This document shows, one piece after another, positions 1-5,449 of a DNA stretch of 8,757 nucleotides (its first letter is position 1; each line of letters opens with the position of its first letter). The notes under the pieces were generated by a model. It did no database searches and was not told the origin of the DNA. It saw only the letters and a list, made by a program, of their open reading frames with translations. The DNA is taken from the NCBI GenBank assembly GCA_013041975.1, contig JABDQZ010000012.1, positions 1 to 8,757 on the forward strand. Reading direction: 5' to 3'. The position numbers and the translations under genes were made by a program. The stretch is from Gammaproteobacteria bacterium (lineage in GTDB: Bacteria; Pseudomonadota; Gammaproteobacteria; Chromatiales; Chromatiaceae).

Positions 1-252
1 GAATATCAGCGTTCCTTCGATAGAGTTTTTGAAGATTTCTCAGCTAACTCTAGAGCACAAATTGAGCCTTCCCCGGAGGAAGCGGAAAGTGATCGCCGCC
101 GGTCAATTATCAGTCTGGATAATCAGCGAGAGCGTTATGTGCAGCTTAAAATTCAAAATGCCATCACACCCCGAGTGGCGGATGGTTATGAATGGATCCA
201 ACACGACGTCAAAGCCTGGGGATGTTTCCTGGATAGCAAGTGCAAGGAATAG
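1..252 (+). CDS. C-terminal part of an unrecognised protein (5' end outside window)
   Basis: Frame 1 is open from the first base and ends at TAG 250-252, giving 83 residues of a C-terminus. The peptide is hydrophilic and charged. It has an acidic, proline-containing stretch near residue 22-30, then an RRR cluster, then a segment rich in Q/R/Y, and it ends in two cysteines (GCFLDSKC) close to the stop. No membrane segment or signal is visible and I recognise no family. The overlapping frame-2 reading with an ATG at 29 looks like a shadow, because frame 1 has the more protein-like composition. The stop lies 22 nt before the left copy of the 440-bp repeat. The repeat's own peptide tail is in the same frame beyond the stop, so the gene may have been shortened by the rearrangement. 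It is equally possible that this is its natural end. Confidence 0.5.
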   Translation, partial: EYQRSFDRVFEDFSANSRAQIEPSPEEAESDRRRSIISLDNQRERYVQLKIQNAITPRVADGYEWIQHDVKAWGCFLDSKCKE

Positions 253-274
253 ACCAAGTTGATTATTTCAGGGA

Positions 275-714
275 CTGCTAATCACTGTTGGCCGCCGCTG
301 ATTGTTGCACGAAATATTCTTCGGAAAATGCAGGGTAAATAAGTCAAGATAGCGACATATACCCTGCTGAATTACATAGCGGGGTAATCATGACGATCAA
401 AGAACGCTTTCATAGTGAACCGACACAAATCAGGTCAATAACCAAAGAACCAGTTTGGTTGCGCTTGTTTTTGTTTTTTCTTCCGGGCTATGTCCTCTTT
501 GAAAATAATGGAAAAACCTACCGATGGGGAAAGCTTTTCAATAGAACGTTATACCAGGAGGGTGTTTCAATTACGGACTGAAACTTAATCAAGGAGTAGT
601 CAATTTCCAAGATTACACATAATTGCCTTGATTTCATATGAGTACTGGCAGCATTTAACAATTAACAGATTTCTGTAATATGAAAGGATTAATTGTTCGT
701 TGATGTCAGCTTTG
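275..714 (+). repeat. 440-bp inverted repeat, left copy
   Basis: This block matches the reverse complement of 5450-5889 base for base in length (440 versus 440, no gaps). By hand count there are 33 mismatches (about 92.5% identity): 6 in the first 115 bp, 7 in the 192-bp ORF and 20 in the last 133 bp. It contains the tail of a coding frame (ANHCWPPLI...RNILRKMQG, ending at 342), the 63-codon ORF, and a 133-bp AT-rich non-coding tail with conserved blocks such as TACTGGCAGCAT and GATGTCAGCTTTG. Similarity stops abruptly on both sides. I see no transposase, no convincing terminal inverted repeats and no target-site duplication. It therefore looks like a duplicated gene-end-plus-small-gene fragment, not an insertion sequence. 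Confidence 0.9.
390..581 (+). CDS. 63-aa predicted single-span membrane peptide, repeat copy 1
   Basis: Small ORF of 63 codons with ATG at 390, preceded by a purine-rich GCGGGG about 6 nt upstream. The N-terminal third is charged (MTIKERFHSEPTQIR). A hydrophobic, aromatic stretch (WLRLFLFFLPGYVLF, residues about 23-37) could span or insert in a membrane. A polar C-terminal tail contains NGKTYRWGKLF. It differs from copy 2 at 4 residues (S16T, L26F, R52S, T62S), from 7 base changes of which 3 are silent. Neither copy carries a frameshift or stop, and the ORF has diverged less than the 3' non-coding tail of the same repeat, which suggests it is a real gene. The family and function are not recognised. 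In both copies it directly follows the same short coding tail of an upstream gene. Confidence 0.55.
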   Translation: MTIKERFHSEPTQIRSITKEPVWLRLFLFFLPGYVLFENNGKTYRWGKLFNRTLYQEGVSITD

Positions 715-1057
715 TTTGCTAAGCAGTAGGTCACTTCACACTAGCGATTCCCGCAAATGTCACGATGCCGCCTAATAACATCGTAATGATTCATCAAATC
801 GACTGACTGCTTTCCCAGAAGCACAATGCCTCCCCCACATAGCGCAGCCTCATCACCTCACCCATTGGCCTGCACCATTAGTCTCAGAAAAAGCCATTCA
901 CAACTACCTTATCCACTACCTTCGCCTCAGCCTTTGGCATTGCTACTGTAGCATGATTTCAGATGCCATAGACCTGAAAGACATACAGCAAATGCAGCGG
1001 GAGCGCGGTGCCGATGAAGCTGTTGAAAATGGCATTATGGAAGAGTTATGTCACGCA
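715..1057. other. Gene-poor stretch with possible gene remnant
   Basis: About 340 bp between the left repeat and the end of the HAD phosphatase gene without a convincing gene. A + strand frame is open from 779 to 1072 but has no start codon until ATG 953 and no ribosome binding site there. Its upstream part reads as an unusual His/Pro/Leu-rich peptide. The complementary strand also has short open stretches of equal quality. The stretch appears richer in C on the + strand than its neighbours. It may be decayed DNA brought in with the rearrangement that made the repeat. No terminator for the HAD gene is evident here. Confidence 0.4.
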
Positions 1058-1072
1058 TTAAGCCTGTATTAA
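953..1072 (+). CDS. Doubtful 39-aa ORF, convergent with the HAD gene
   Basis: ATG 953 to TAA 1070-1072 encodes 39 residues with an amphipathic, charged composition (DLKDIQQMQRERGADEAVEN). Its last 15 bases overlap the end of the HAD phosphatase gene on the other strand. There is no Shine-Dalgarno sequence before the ATG. The frame stays open upstream to 779 but without a start, so this may be the C-terminal end of a decayed gene. No family is recognised, and it is listed because the protein-like composition contrasts with the upstream part. Confidence 0.2.
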   Translation: MISDAIDLKDIQQMQRERGADEAVENGIMEELCHALSLY

Positions 1073-1870
1073 CTCAAGTAATTCCGTCAGGCTATTATTA
1101 TCAATATCTGGCTTATATAAATTGTCTGGGTATTTTTCACCAGGTAAAAATCGACCTGTCCTAACCAGAGCAGTTCTCATACCAATACTTGCTGCACCCT
1201 GAATATCGGTATCTGGCCGGTCCCCGATCATCAGACAATCACGTGCTGCTAAATTAATTCGTTTTAATGCCATTTCATATAGCAGCGGATAGGGTTTACC
1301 AATCGTAGTTGGTTTAACACCTGTAGCCGCTATAACAGGTGCGACCAGTGCTCCACCTCCAGGTAAAATCCAATGTTCACCTCTCCGTGTAGCATCAACG
1401 GTATTGTCCGGATTTGTACTGATCAGTTGTGCTTGACCTTTAATTATAAGGTTTATCGCCATAGATAAGGTCTGATAGTCAATTCCAGCACCCTCTCCAA
1501 TAACAACATAATCAGCATCATCCATATCTTCTGTGCCATATTTTTGTAGCGACTTATGCAACCCTTCTGCACCAATAGCAAAATATCTAAAATTAGGCTT
1601 TTGCTGATTTAGCCATTGAGCAGTAGCTTCACCACTAGTGATTATTTGTTCGATATCAGGAGCAGAAAACCCCATACGAGCCATTTTTTCTACGATTTGT
1701 TCTGGAAGCTTAATTGGATTGTTGGTAATAAAACAGTGAGGGATATCAGCTATGGTTTCCATAAAAGCAAAGGCATCTGCTATAGGAGTATCTCCGTGGT
1801 ATAGAACACCATCCATGTCGATCAAAATCCCTTCAATAGGATAATTATCTGTCCTCAGAAAACATCGCAT
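1058..1870 (-). CDS. HAD superfamily hydrolase, subfamily IIA (NagD-like phosphatase)
   Basis: 270-aa cytoplasmic phosphatase of the NagD/p-nitrophenylphosphatase type, close to the usual 250-270 aa. Motif I is DMDGVLY with nucleophile Asp18 and acid/base Asp20. Motif II is TNN at 49-51. The C2-type cap lies between motifs II and III. Motif III is Lys192 in GKPYP, and motif IV is GDRPDTDI (Asp217, Asp222) for Mg2+. All catalytic residues are present, so the enzyme should be active. HAD-IIA members hydrolyse small phosphomonoesters (UMP/GMP, sugar phosphates, glycolate- or glycerol-phosphate), and the substrate cannot be told from sequence alone. The ATG at 1870 lies 10 nt after the stop of a 37-codon ORF that itself overlaps the end of dsbB, so it is probably the last gene of that operon. 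The Shine-Dalgarno is weak, which is compatible with coupled translation. Confidence 0.9.
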   Translation of the reverse strand: MRCFLRTDNYPIEGILIDMDGVLYHGDTPIADAFAFMETIADIPHCFITNNPIKLPEQIVEKMARMGFSAPDIEQIITSGEATAQWLNQQKPNFRYFAIGAEGLHKSLQKYGTEDMDDADYVVIGEGAGIDYQTLSMAINLIIKGQAQLISTNPDNTVDATRRGEHWILPGGGALVAPVIAATGVKPTTIGKPYPLLYEMALKRINLAARDCLMIGDRPDTDIQGAASIGMRTALVRTGRFLPGEKYPDNLYKPDIDNNSLTELLELIQA

Positions 1871-1880
1871 ACGTTTCGCT

Positions 1881-1994
1881 TCAGGCCTCTACCCATTCAC
1901 CAGCTAGATCTTCGCTTATCAGAGTGCCACAGGCTGTAGTCTCGATTTGGCCCAACTTATTAACATGCCTTCTCATTACATCTTTCTTTTTCAT
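1881..1994 (-). CDS. 37-aa small protein between dsbB and HAD gene
   Basis: Its ATG (1994-1992) overlaps the dsbB stop in an ATGA arrangement, and the TGA (1883-1881) sits 10 nt before the HAD start. The peptide begins MKKKDVMRRHVNKLGQIETT and continues A-C-G-T-L-I-S with an acidic C-terminal half ending GEWVEA. Residues about 5-22 resemble the C-terminus of the 56-aa ORF upstream of dsbB: both carry V-[ND]-K-L-G-[QE]-I-E-T-x-A, about 10 identities over 17 residues. The overlap and the paralogy argue that it is translated. No membrane span and one cysteine. The function and family are not recognised. Confidence 0.5.
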   Translation of the reverse strand: MKKKDVMRRHVNKLGQIETTACGTLISEDLAGEWVEA

Positions 1995-2515
1995 ACCGAC
2001 ATACCCGTCTTTTTCAAGCCATCCCTGATTTCAATAACACAGATATAGAGAAGTGTTAGCAATAAAAGTACAAATATCGCTAACATCACTTGCGGCATTG
2101 AAAATCCGAAGAATGACCACTTAATTTCATCGCAGTATATTGAGGTAGGTTCAAACATCCATGGAACCCACTTATCAAGCATGAACCATGTCGGTGCGGT
2201 GTATTCACAGGTTATTGACTGTTCGATGAACCCTAACTGGAGTCCGGCATGTTTTGATGCAGTATAAGCCCCCCATATACTACATGCTCCCCAAATACTG
2301 TAGGCGGTAAAGCGTAACCATCGATTCAAAGGGTTTATGACACCAACCAGACCTGCAACAAGAACCCCCATCACAGCAGTCCTTTGAAATACACATAGCA
2401 CGCATGGATCAAGCTCAAGTCTGTACTGGAAATATAGTGCCGTTAATTCGAATAAAAGCATGCTTGAAACAAGCAAAAGCCACCAGCGGCGTTGTAGATA
2501 AAATTTAACAACCAT
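1991..2515 (-). CDS. dsbB: DsbB-type disulfide bond formation protein (quinone-linked DsbA oxidase)
   Basis: 174-aa inner-membrane protein that reoxidises periplasmic DsbA and passes electrons to quinone. Four hydrophobic spans are visible at about residues 12-30, 46-62, 68-86 and 140-163. The first periplasmic loop carries the CXXC pair Cys38/Cys41 in PCVLCVFQR. Arg45 matches the conserved quinone-contacting arginine. The second periplasmic loop carries Cys103 and Cys128. The sequence then continues KWSFFGFSMPQ, like the conserved W-x-x-L-G-x-x-M-P-x-W segment of E. coli DsbB. Spacing is almost identical to E. coli (41/44/104/130). The length is normal (about 170-180 aa) and all catalytic cysteines are present. 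The Shine-Dalgarno is weak. The stop codon overlaps the next small ORF. No dsbA lies in the window. Confidence 0.95.
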   Translation of the reverse strand: MVVKFYLQRRWWLLLVSSMLLFELTALYFQYRLELDPCVLCVFQRTAVMGVLVAGLVGVINPLNRWLRFTAYSIWGACSIWGAYTASKHAGLQLGFIEQSITCEYTAPTWFMLDKWVPWMFEPTSIYCDEIKWSFFGFSMPQVMLAIFVLLLLTLLYICVIEIRDGLKKTGMSV

Positions 2516-2568
2516 TTAGTTAATCTCTAAAGATACTCAAGATACATTCACATTATTCAGTTTTCATC

Positions 2569-2739
2569 TCAAGCATTGGTTTCAATTTCCCCAAGCTTAT
2601 CGACACATTTCTGTATTTCATCCGCTAACACTGTAAGGGTCGTGACTGTATCGATGTTCTCACCTGAATAAGGCAGTCGGATTTCTTCAATATCAACCCG
2701 ACCGTCTTCGGTGTTTCTGAGAGTTTTTGTTATTTTCAT
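2569..2739 (-). CDS. 56-aa small acidic protein upstream of dsbB
   Basis: ATG 2739-2737 to TGA 2571-2569 encodes 56 residues, acidic and soluble: it starts MKITKTLRNTEDGRVDIEEI and ends CVDKLGEIETNA. The last 17 residues resemble residues 5-21 of the 37-aa ORF downstream of dsbB, which supports both being real members of a small family. The helical-looking segment ADEIQKCVDKLGEIE could be a coiled-coil or interaction helix. The start lacks a clear Shine-Dalgarno. It lies 53 nt upstream of dsbB on the same strand and faces the LON-domain gene divergently, so it is probably the first gene of the dsbB-HAD operon. Function not recognised. Confidence 0.5.
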   Translation of the reverse strand: MKITKTLRNTEDGRVDIEEIRLPYSGENIDTVTTLTVLADEIQKCVDKLGEIETNA

Positions 2740-2780
2740 CTGGCAATAACAGTATTAATTTCACATCAACAATATCATTT

Positions 2781-2826
2781 CCTTAATCCTTAAAATAATT
2801 AAGGCCATATTCACTTATAAGAAGTG
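2781..2826. promoter_or_regulatory. Two inverted repeats in the divergent intergenic region
   Basis: The 146 bp between the 56-aa ORF and the LON-domain gene contain two palindromic elements. CCTTAAT at 2781-2787 pairs with ATTAAGG at 2798-2804 across a 10-nt loop. CACTT-ATAAG-AAGTG at 2812-2826 is a perfect 5-5-5 inverted repeat that contains a TATAAG sequence resembling a -10 box for the + strand gene. I find no good -35 at the right distance. The position fits an operator controlling one or both divergent transcripts, but no known regulator consensus is recognised. Confidence 0.3.
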
Positions 2827-2885
2827 CAACTTTACGGCAGACTGCGTAACTAATTCAAATATGTAAAAAGATCAGGAACAATGCA

Positions 2886-3530
2886 ATGATTAAACATTCG
2901 CCTTTTATGCCGAGTTTCGAACAGTTACCGGATACACTTCCCATCTTCCCGTTACCGAATGCCATCGTCATGCCTGGGGGTAATCTTCCACTAAATATCT
3001 TTGAGCCACGTTACCTGAACATGATCCAAGATGCCATGAAGACTCATCAGCTGGTTGGTATGATACAGCCTAAAAATGATGAACCTGTACCTGAAGTATT
3101 TAATATTGGCTGTGGAGGTAGGATTACGCATTATCATGAAACCTATGATGGACGACTTGAGATTAATCTATCAGGAATATGCCGTTTTAAAATCATCGAA
3201 GAGCTCAGTACAACTCGCGGTTATCGCCTGATACGTCCAGACTGGCAGGCTTTTGAAGCCGATTATCAACTACCTGACATCCCGCTCCATGATGAGAAGT
3301 ATCTTATCAACACTTTAAAACATTATTTCGATTATAAAAACATGCAGGCTGACTGGAAAATTTTGGAAAAGCTGGATGCTGATGAACTCATCAATAGCAT
3401 GATTGCCATATTACCGTTGAACGCCGAAGAGAAACAATCGCTTATTGAAGCTGAGGCATTCATCGAACGATTACAGTTTTTTTGCGCAATACTTGAATCT
3501 AGTTTCAGAGTCAGCAATTCAGAGCACTAG
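2886..3530 (+). CDS. Stand-alone LON substrate-binding (N-terminal) domain protein
   Basis: 214-aa cytoplasmic protein made of the Lon protease N-terminal substrate-binding domain (PF02190-type) without ATPase or protease parts. The signature opening is LPIFPLPNAIVMPGGNLPL followed by NIFEPRYLNMI (residues about 18-47), the hallmark of this domain in bacterial stand-alone members and cereblon-like proteins. Next come a beta-rich core with GCGGRITHYHETYDGR and LSGICRFKI, and a mainly helical C-terminal part (residues about 135-210). Stand-alone members are common in proteobacteria at about 190-220 aa. Their role is unsettled, with substrate recognition or a chaperone-like function proposed. 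ATG 2886 is preceded by AGGA at 2874-2877 with good spacing. The ATG at 2881 is out of frame and too close. A terminator lies about 160 nt downstream. Confidence 0.88.
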   Translation: MIKHSPFMPSFEQLPDTLPIFPLPNAIVMPGGNLPLNIFEPRYLNMIQDAMKTHQLVGMIQPKNDEPVPEVFNIGCGGRITHYHETYDGRLEINLSGICRFKIIEELSTTRGYRLIRPDWQAFEADYQLPDIPLHDEKYLINTLKHYFDYKNMQADWKILEKLDADELINSMIAILPLNAEEKQSLIEAEAFIERLQFFCAILESSFRVSNSEH

Positions 3531-3688
3531 CCAGCAAAGCGAAAACTTCATAATATGAAGCTATGTCATTAGTTTGGCAGGTCTAATTTTAAGGATTTGA
3601 CACAGTTCACGAATCTTTTGTGGCCCCCTGTCAGCCTTGCACCCGACTCTAGTCGTTCGAACCCAGATTAGGGAGTCAAATATATTAA

Positions 3689-3722
3689 CGGATTACGATC
3701 AATCGTAGGCCGTTTTTGTTTT
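3689..3722 (+). terminator. Rho-independent terminator downstream of the LON-domain gene
   Basis: CGGATTACGAT (3689-3699) pairs with ATCGTAGGCCG (3702-3712). The stem is 11 positions long with one mismatch and one G-T wobble around a very tight loop, followed by TTTTTGTTTT (3713-3722). The strong stem with a U-run on the + strand fits an intrinsic terminator. It would separate the LON-domain transcript from the pilin gene. Confidence 0.75.
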
Positions 3723-3826
3723 CAGACTGTGACACAAAGCACATACCGCCCCCCAGCCTTGCCAAAAAGTGGCTATACTCCTTTCATAAAGAATAGAACT
3801 CTAATTTCCCATATTGCCTTTATGTG

Positions 3827-3841
3827 CAGATCCAAGATCTG
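3827..3841 (+). promoter_or_regulatory. Palindrome CAGATC-CAA-GATCTG upstream of the pilin gene
   Basis: A perfect 6-3-6 inverted repeat sits 33 nt before the pilin ATG. The position suits either an operator or a 5'-UTR hairpin. It is short enough to arise by chance, and no known regulator consensus is recognised. Confidence 0.25.
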
Positions 3842-3874
3842 TGATATTTTCAATTGAAAAGGAAAATAAACTTA

Positions 3875-4324
3875 ATGAAGAAAGTACAAGCCGGTTTTAC
3901 CCTGATCGAATTGATGATCGTTGTAGCGATTATCTCAATCCTGGCTGCAATCGCTATTCCCGCCTATGACTCATACATTCAGGAAGCTCGTCTTTCTAAA
4001 GCTACCGGTCACTTTGATGAAGCTTACCGCTCTTTGAAATCTGAACTGGCAAAACGCTCTTCACGTATATCACGTGGTGACACCACATTGACTGCATCAC
4101 TGACTAATGCAGACCTGCTGACAATTGTTAACCCTGAAAACCTGACTGCTCCACTTGGTTCACTGACTGCTTATGCTGCTACAGAAGACACTACAAACGG
4201 TATAATTGGTGTTAGCGTAACAGGTAATCTAGGTGAAGAAATTATTACTATTCAATTCCCGAATAATTTCATGGGCAGCGGAATGGCTAAACCAGACATT
4301 GTTATCAATTCACTGAATATATAA
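3875..4324 (+). CDS. Type IV (class III signal) pilin, cysteine-free
   Basis: 149-aa prepilin with a short leader MKKVQAG followed by FTLIELMIVVAIISILAAIA. It has the prepilin peptidase site G7/F8, Glu at mature position +5, and the hydrophobic N-terminal helix that anchors in the inner membrane and packs in the pilus core. ATG 3875 was chosen because it gives the classic 7-residue leader and has AAGGA about 10 nt upstream. An in-frame TTG at 3854 would give an odd 14-residue leader. The globular part (about residues 35-149) has no cysteine, so it lacks the C-terminal disulfide loop common in gammaproteobacterial major pilins. No other pilus genes (pilB, C, D, Q) are nearby, so whether it is a major pilin, a minor pilin or a type II secretion pseudopilin is open. 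The pilin-like length and composition favour a type IVa pilin. Confidence 0.9.
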   Translation: MKKVQAGFTLIELMIVVAIISILAAIAIPAYDSYIQEARLSKATGHFDEAYRSLKSELAKRSSRISRGDTTLTASLTNADLLTIVNPENLTAPLGSLTAYAATEDTTNGIIGVSVTGNLGEEIITIQFPNNFMGSGMAKPDIVINSLNI

Positions 4325-4453
4325 TCCGTCGTCTAGCCATTGGAATATCCCCTTCGGTATTTTGGGTAAAGAGCATTGGATGACCACCCTACTCTATAAA
4401 ATTAATAACTTAATGGAGTGTAGTTGAGTACATTTGAGCCGAATTGAGAAAGA

Positions 4454-4480
4454 TAGTGCCTTGGAATTACGCTGGCACTA
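4454..4480 (-). terminator. Terminator-like hairpin at the end of the NHL gene
   Basis: TAGTGCC and GGCACTA (4454-4460 and 4474-4480) form a perfect 7-bp stem with a 13-nt loop. It begins 6 nt after the stop codon of the NHL gene on the minus strand and is followed there by TCTTTCTC. It could also act on convergent transcription from the pilin gene, though the + strand tail is less T-rich. A weaker hairpin (4343-4360 region, AATATC/GGTATT) lies closer to the pilin stop. Confidence 0.45.
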
Positions 4481-4486
4481 CATTTA

Positions 4487-5344
4487 TCAATACTCAATAC
4501 GATAACGAACAATGCGATCATTTCCAGAGTCGGATATCCATAAAGTGTTATCGCTTATCTCAACACCCTCAGGTGTTGTAAAGAGACTTACGCCCTTTGA
4601 AGGATTACCACTGCCCAATTTCAAGAGAAGTCGACCGTCTGAGCTAATAAACTTGATTGAATGATTATATTTATCTGCAGCGACTAAAGTACCATCCTTC
4701 ATAACATCAAGATAACGAACACCATTAAAATTAAAAGGTTCGCCAGAGACCTCCCTTTTGATTTCAAGACTGGGAGAAAGGAGCAATAGTCGATCATTTC
4801 CAGCATCTGCAAGCCAAATGTCTCCGTTTTCAGCAAGCTCAAGATCATGTGGGGATGAAAGGCCTTTTAGTTCACCAACATTTTTTCCGGATTGGTAAAC
4901 CACAACATTTCCAGACCATGCCCCGGCAACATAAACCTTGCCATTTGGATGAATTAAAACACCCTCGGGGCCACGAATTGAATCTGATATTTCTGAAACC
5001 ATTGAAGCTCTTAAATCATCCACACGATAGATCGTGACTCGATTGTTGTATGTATCAGCAACATAGGCCAAACCATCACTATCAAAATCAATATCATGCG
5101 TGCCAGATTGATGGTCACTGCCAAAGTGACCAAGAAGTTCCAGTGATTCCGGATCAAGAATGGCAATCCGGTTGTTGCCAACGTCAGACACCATCAGGTA
5201 ACGTCCATCAGGTGAAAGTTTGAGGTCATGAGGATTATCTAAGGGAGTAGTACTACTATGTTCGTATATTAGGTTTAATGCCAATACAGTTTTTGGTAGC
5301 CATACAAAGACAAGAATAAAGGTGACAATCAGAACCTTATACAT
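4487..5344 (-). CDS. Secreted NHL-repeat six-bladed beta-propeller protein
   Basis: 285 aa. The N-terminal signal peptide has Lys3, a hydrophobic core at 4-16, and a likely signal peptidase I site after VLA (residue 22). There is no lipobox cysteine, so it is probably periplasmic or secreted. Six NHL-type repeats follow at about residues 37-64, 81-106, 125-150, 164-189, 206-233 and 257-282. Each has the pattern [PH]-x-[DG]-[LIV]...DG..[YW][VL][AS]D...N[RD]R[IV], for example NPHDLKLSPDGRYLMVSD and TPEGVEISDNTLWISDSGND. NHL propellers bind protein, RNA or carbohydrate ligands or act as lyases/esterases. No catalytic metal site is obvious to me, so the role is unassigned. It is convergent with the pilin gene and has its own promoter-like sequence. 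The Shine-Dalgarno is weak. Confidence 0.88.
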   Translation of the reverse strand: MYKVLIVTFILVFVWLPKTVLALNLIYEHSSTTPLDNPHDLKLSPDGRYLMVSDVGNNRIAILDPESLELLGHFGSDHQSGTHDIDFDSDGLAYVADTYNNRVTIYRVDDLRASMVSEISDSIRGPEGVLIHPNGKVYVAGAWSGNVVVYQSGKNVGELKGLSSPHDLELAENGDIWLADAGNDRLLLLSPSLEIKREVSGEPFNFNGVRYLDVMKDGTLVAADKYNHSIKFISSDGRLLLKLGSGNPSKGVSLFTTPEGVEISDNTLWISDSGNDRIVRYRIEY

Positions 5345-5380
5345 AGTAAATATCTAATATACTTCCACTAATATTGTTTA

Positions 5381-5409
5381 AAAATAGGTAACCATTCACA
5401 TTTAGTCAA
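5381..5409 (-). promoter_or_regulatory. Sigma-70-like promoter for the NHL gene
   Basis: On the minus strand TTGACT (5409-5404, 5/6 match to TTGACA) is separated by exactly 17 nt from TATTTT (5386-5381, 4/6 match to TATAAT). This would start a transcript about 30 nt before the NHL start codon at 5344. It lies just outside the right repeat copy, so the repeat has not removed it. Confidence 0.5.
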
Positions 5410-5449
5410 TAATGACGTAGTTTGAAGTTTCTTGCCAACTTTCGCATAC

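Larger units (their letters stand above)
3531..3853. other. Intergenic region between LON-domain gene and pilin gene
   Basis: About 320 bp without a gene. Besides the terminator near 3700 and a palindrome near 3834, it holds a GACTC/GAGTC pair (3645-3649, 3673-3677) around a perfect 8-bp palindrome GTTCGAAC (3655-3662), which could fold as a transcript end structure for the LON-domain gene. The GTTCGAAC recalls a tRNA T-loop, but no acceptor or anticodon arm can be built. A TATACT at 3774-3779 resembles a -10 box without a matching -35. No convincing sigma-54 (GG-N10-GC with TGGC/TTGC) element is seen. Confidence 0.4.

Noticed and set aside
29..262. A 77-aa ORF with ATG at 29.
   Set aside because: It overlaps the more protein-like frame 1 that is open from the window edge, and it has no Shine-Dalgarno sequence.
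275..714. The 440-bp repeat as an insertion sequence, MITE or integron attC element.
   Set aside because: No transposase, no clear terminal inverted repeats, no target-site duplication, and no GTTRRRY/RYYYAAC core pair at the ends.
2569..2571. TGA of the 56-aa ORF as a selenocysteine codon, because the related 37-aa peptide has TGT (Cys) one codon after the shared I-E-T-x-A core.
   Set aside because: Read-through would add only three residues before another TGA, and there is no SECIS-like hairpin or selenoprotein context. An ordinary stop is simpler.
3621..3640. A sigma-54 promoter (TGG...N10...GC) for the pilin gene.
   Set aside because: Only the GG/GC pair fits. The TTGC element is out of register, and the site lies about 235 bp upstream, beyond a strong terminator.
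3645..3677. GTTCGAAC within a GACTC/GAGTC pair as a tRNA or tmRNA fragment.
   Set aside because: The flanks of the loop do not pair as a T-arm, and no acceptor stem, D-arm, anticodon arm or CCA end can be built.
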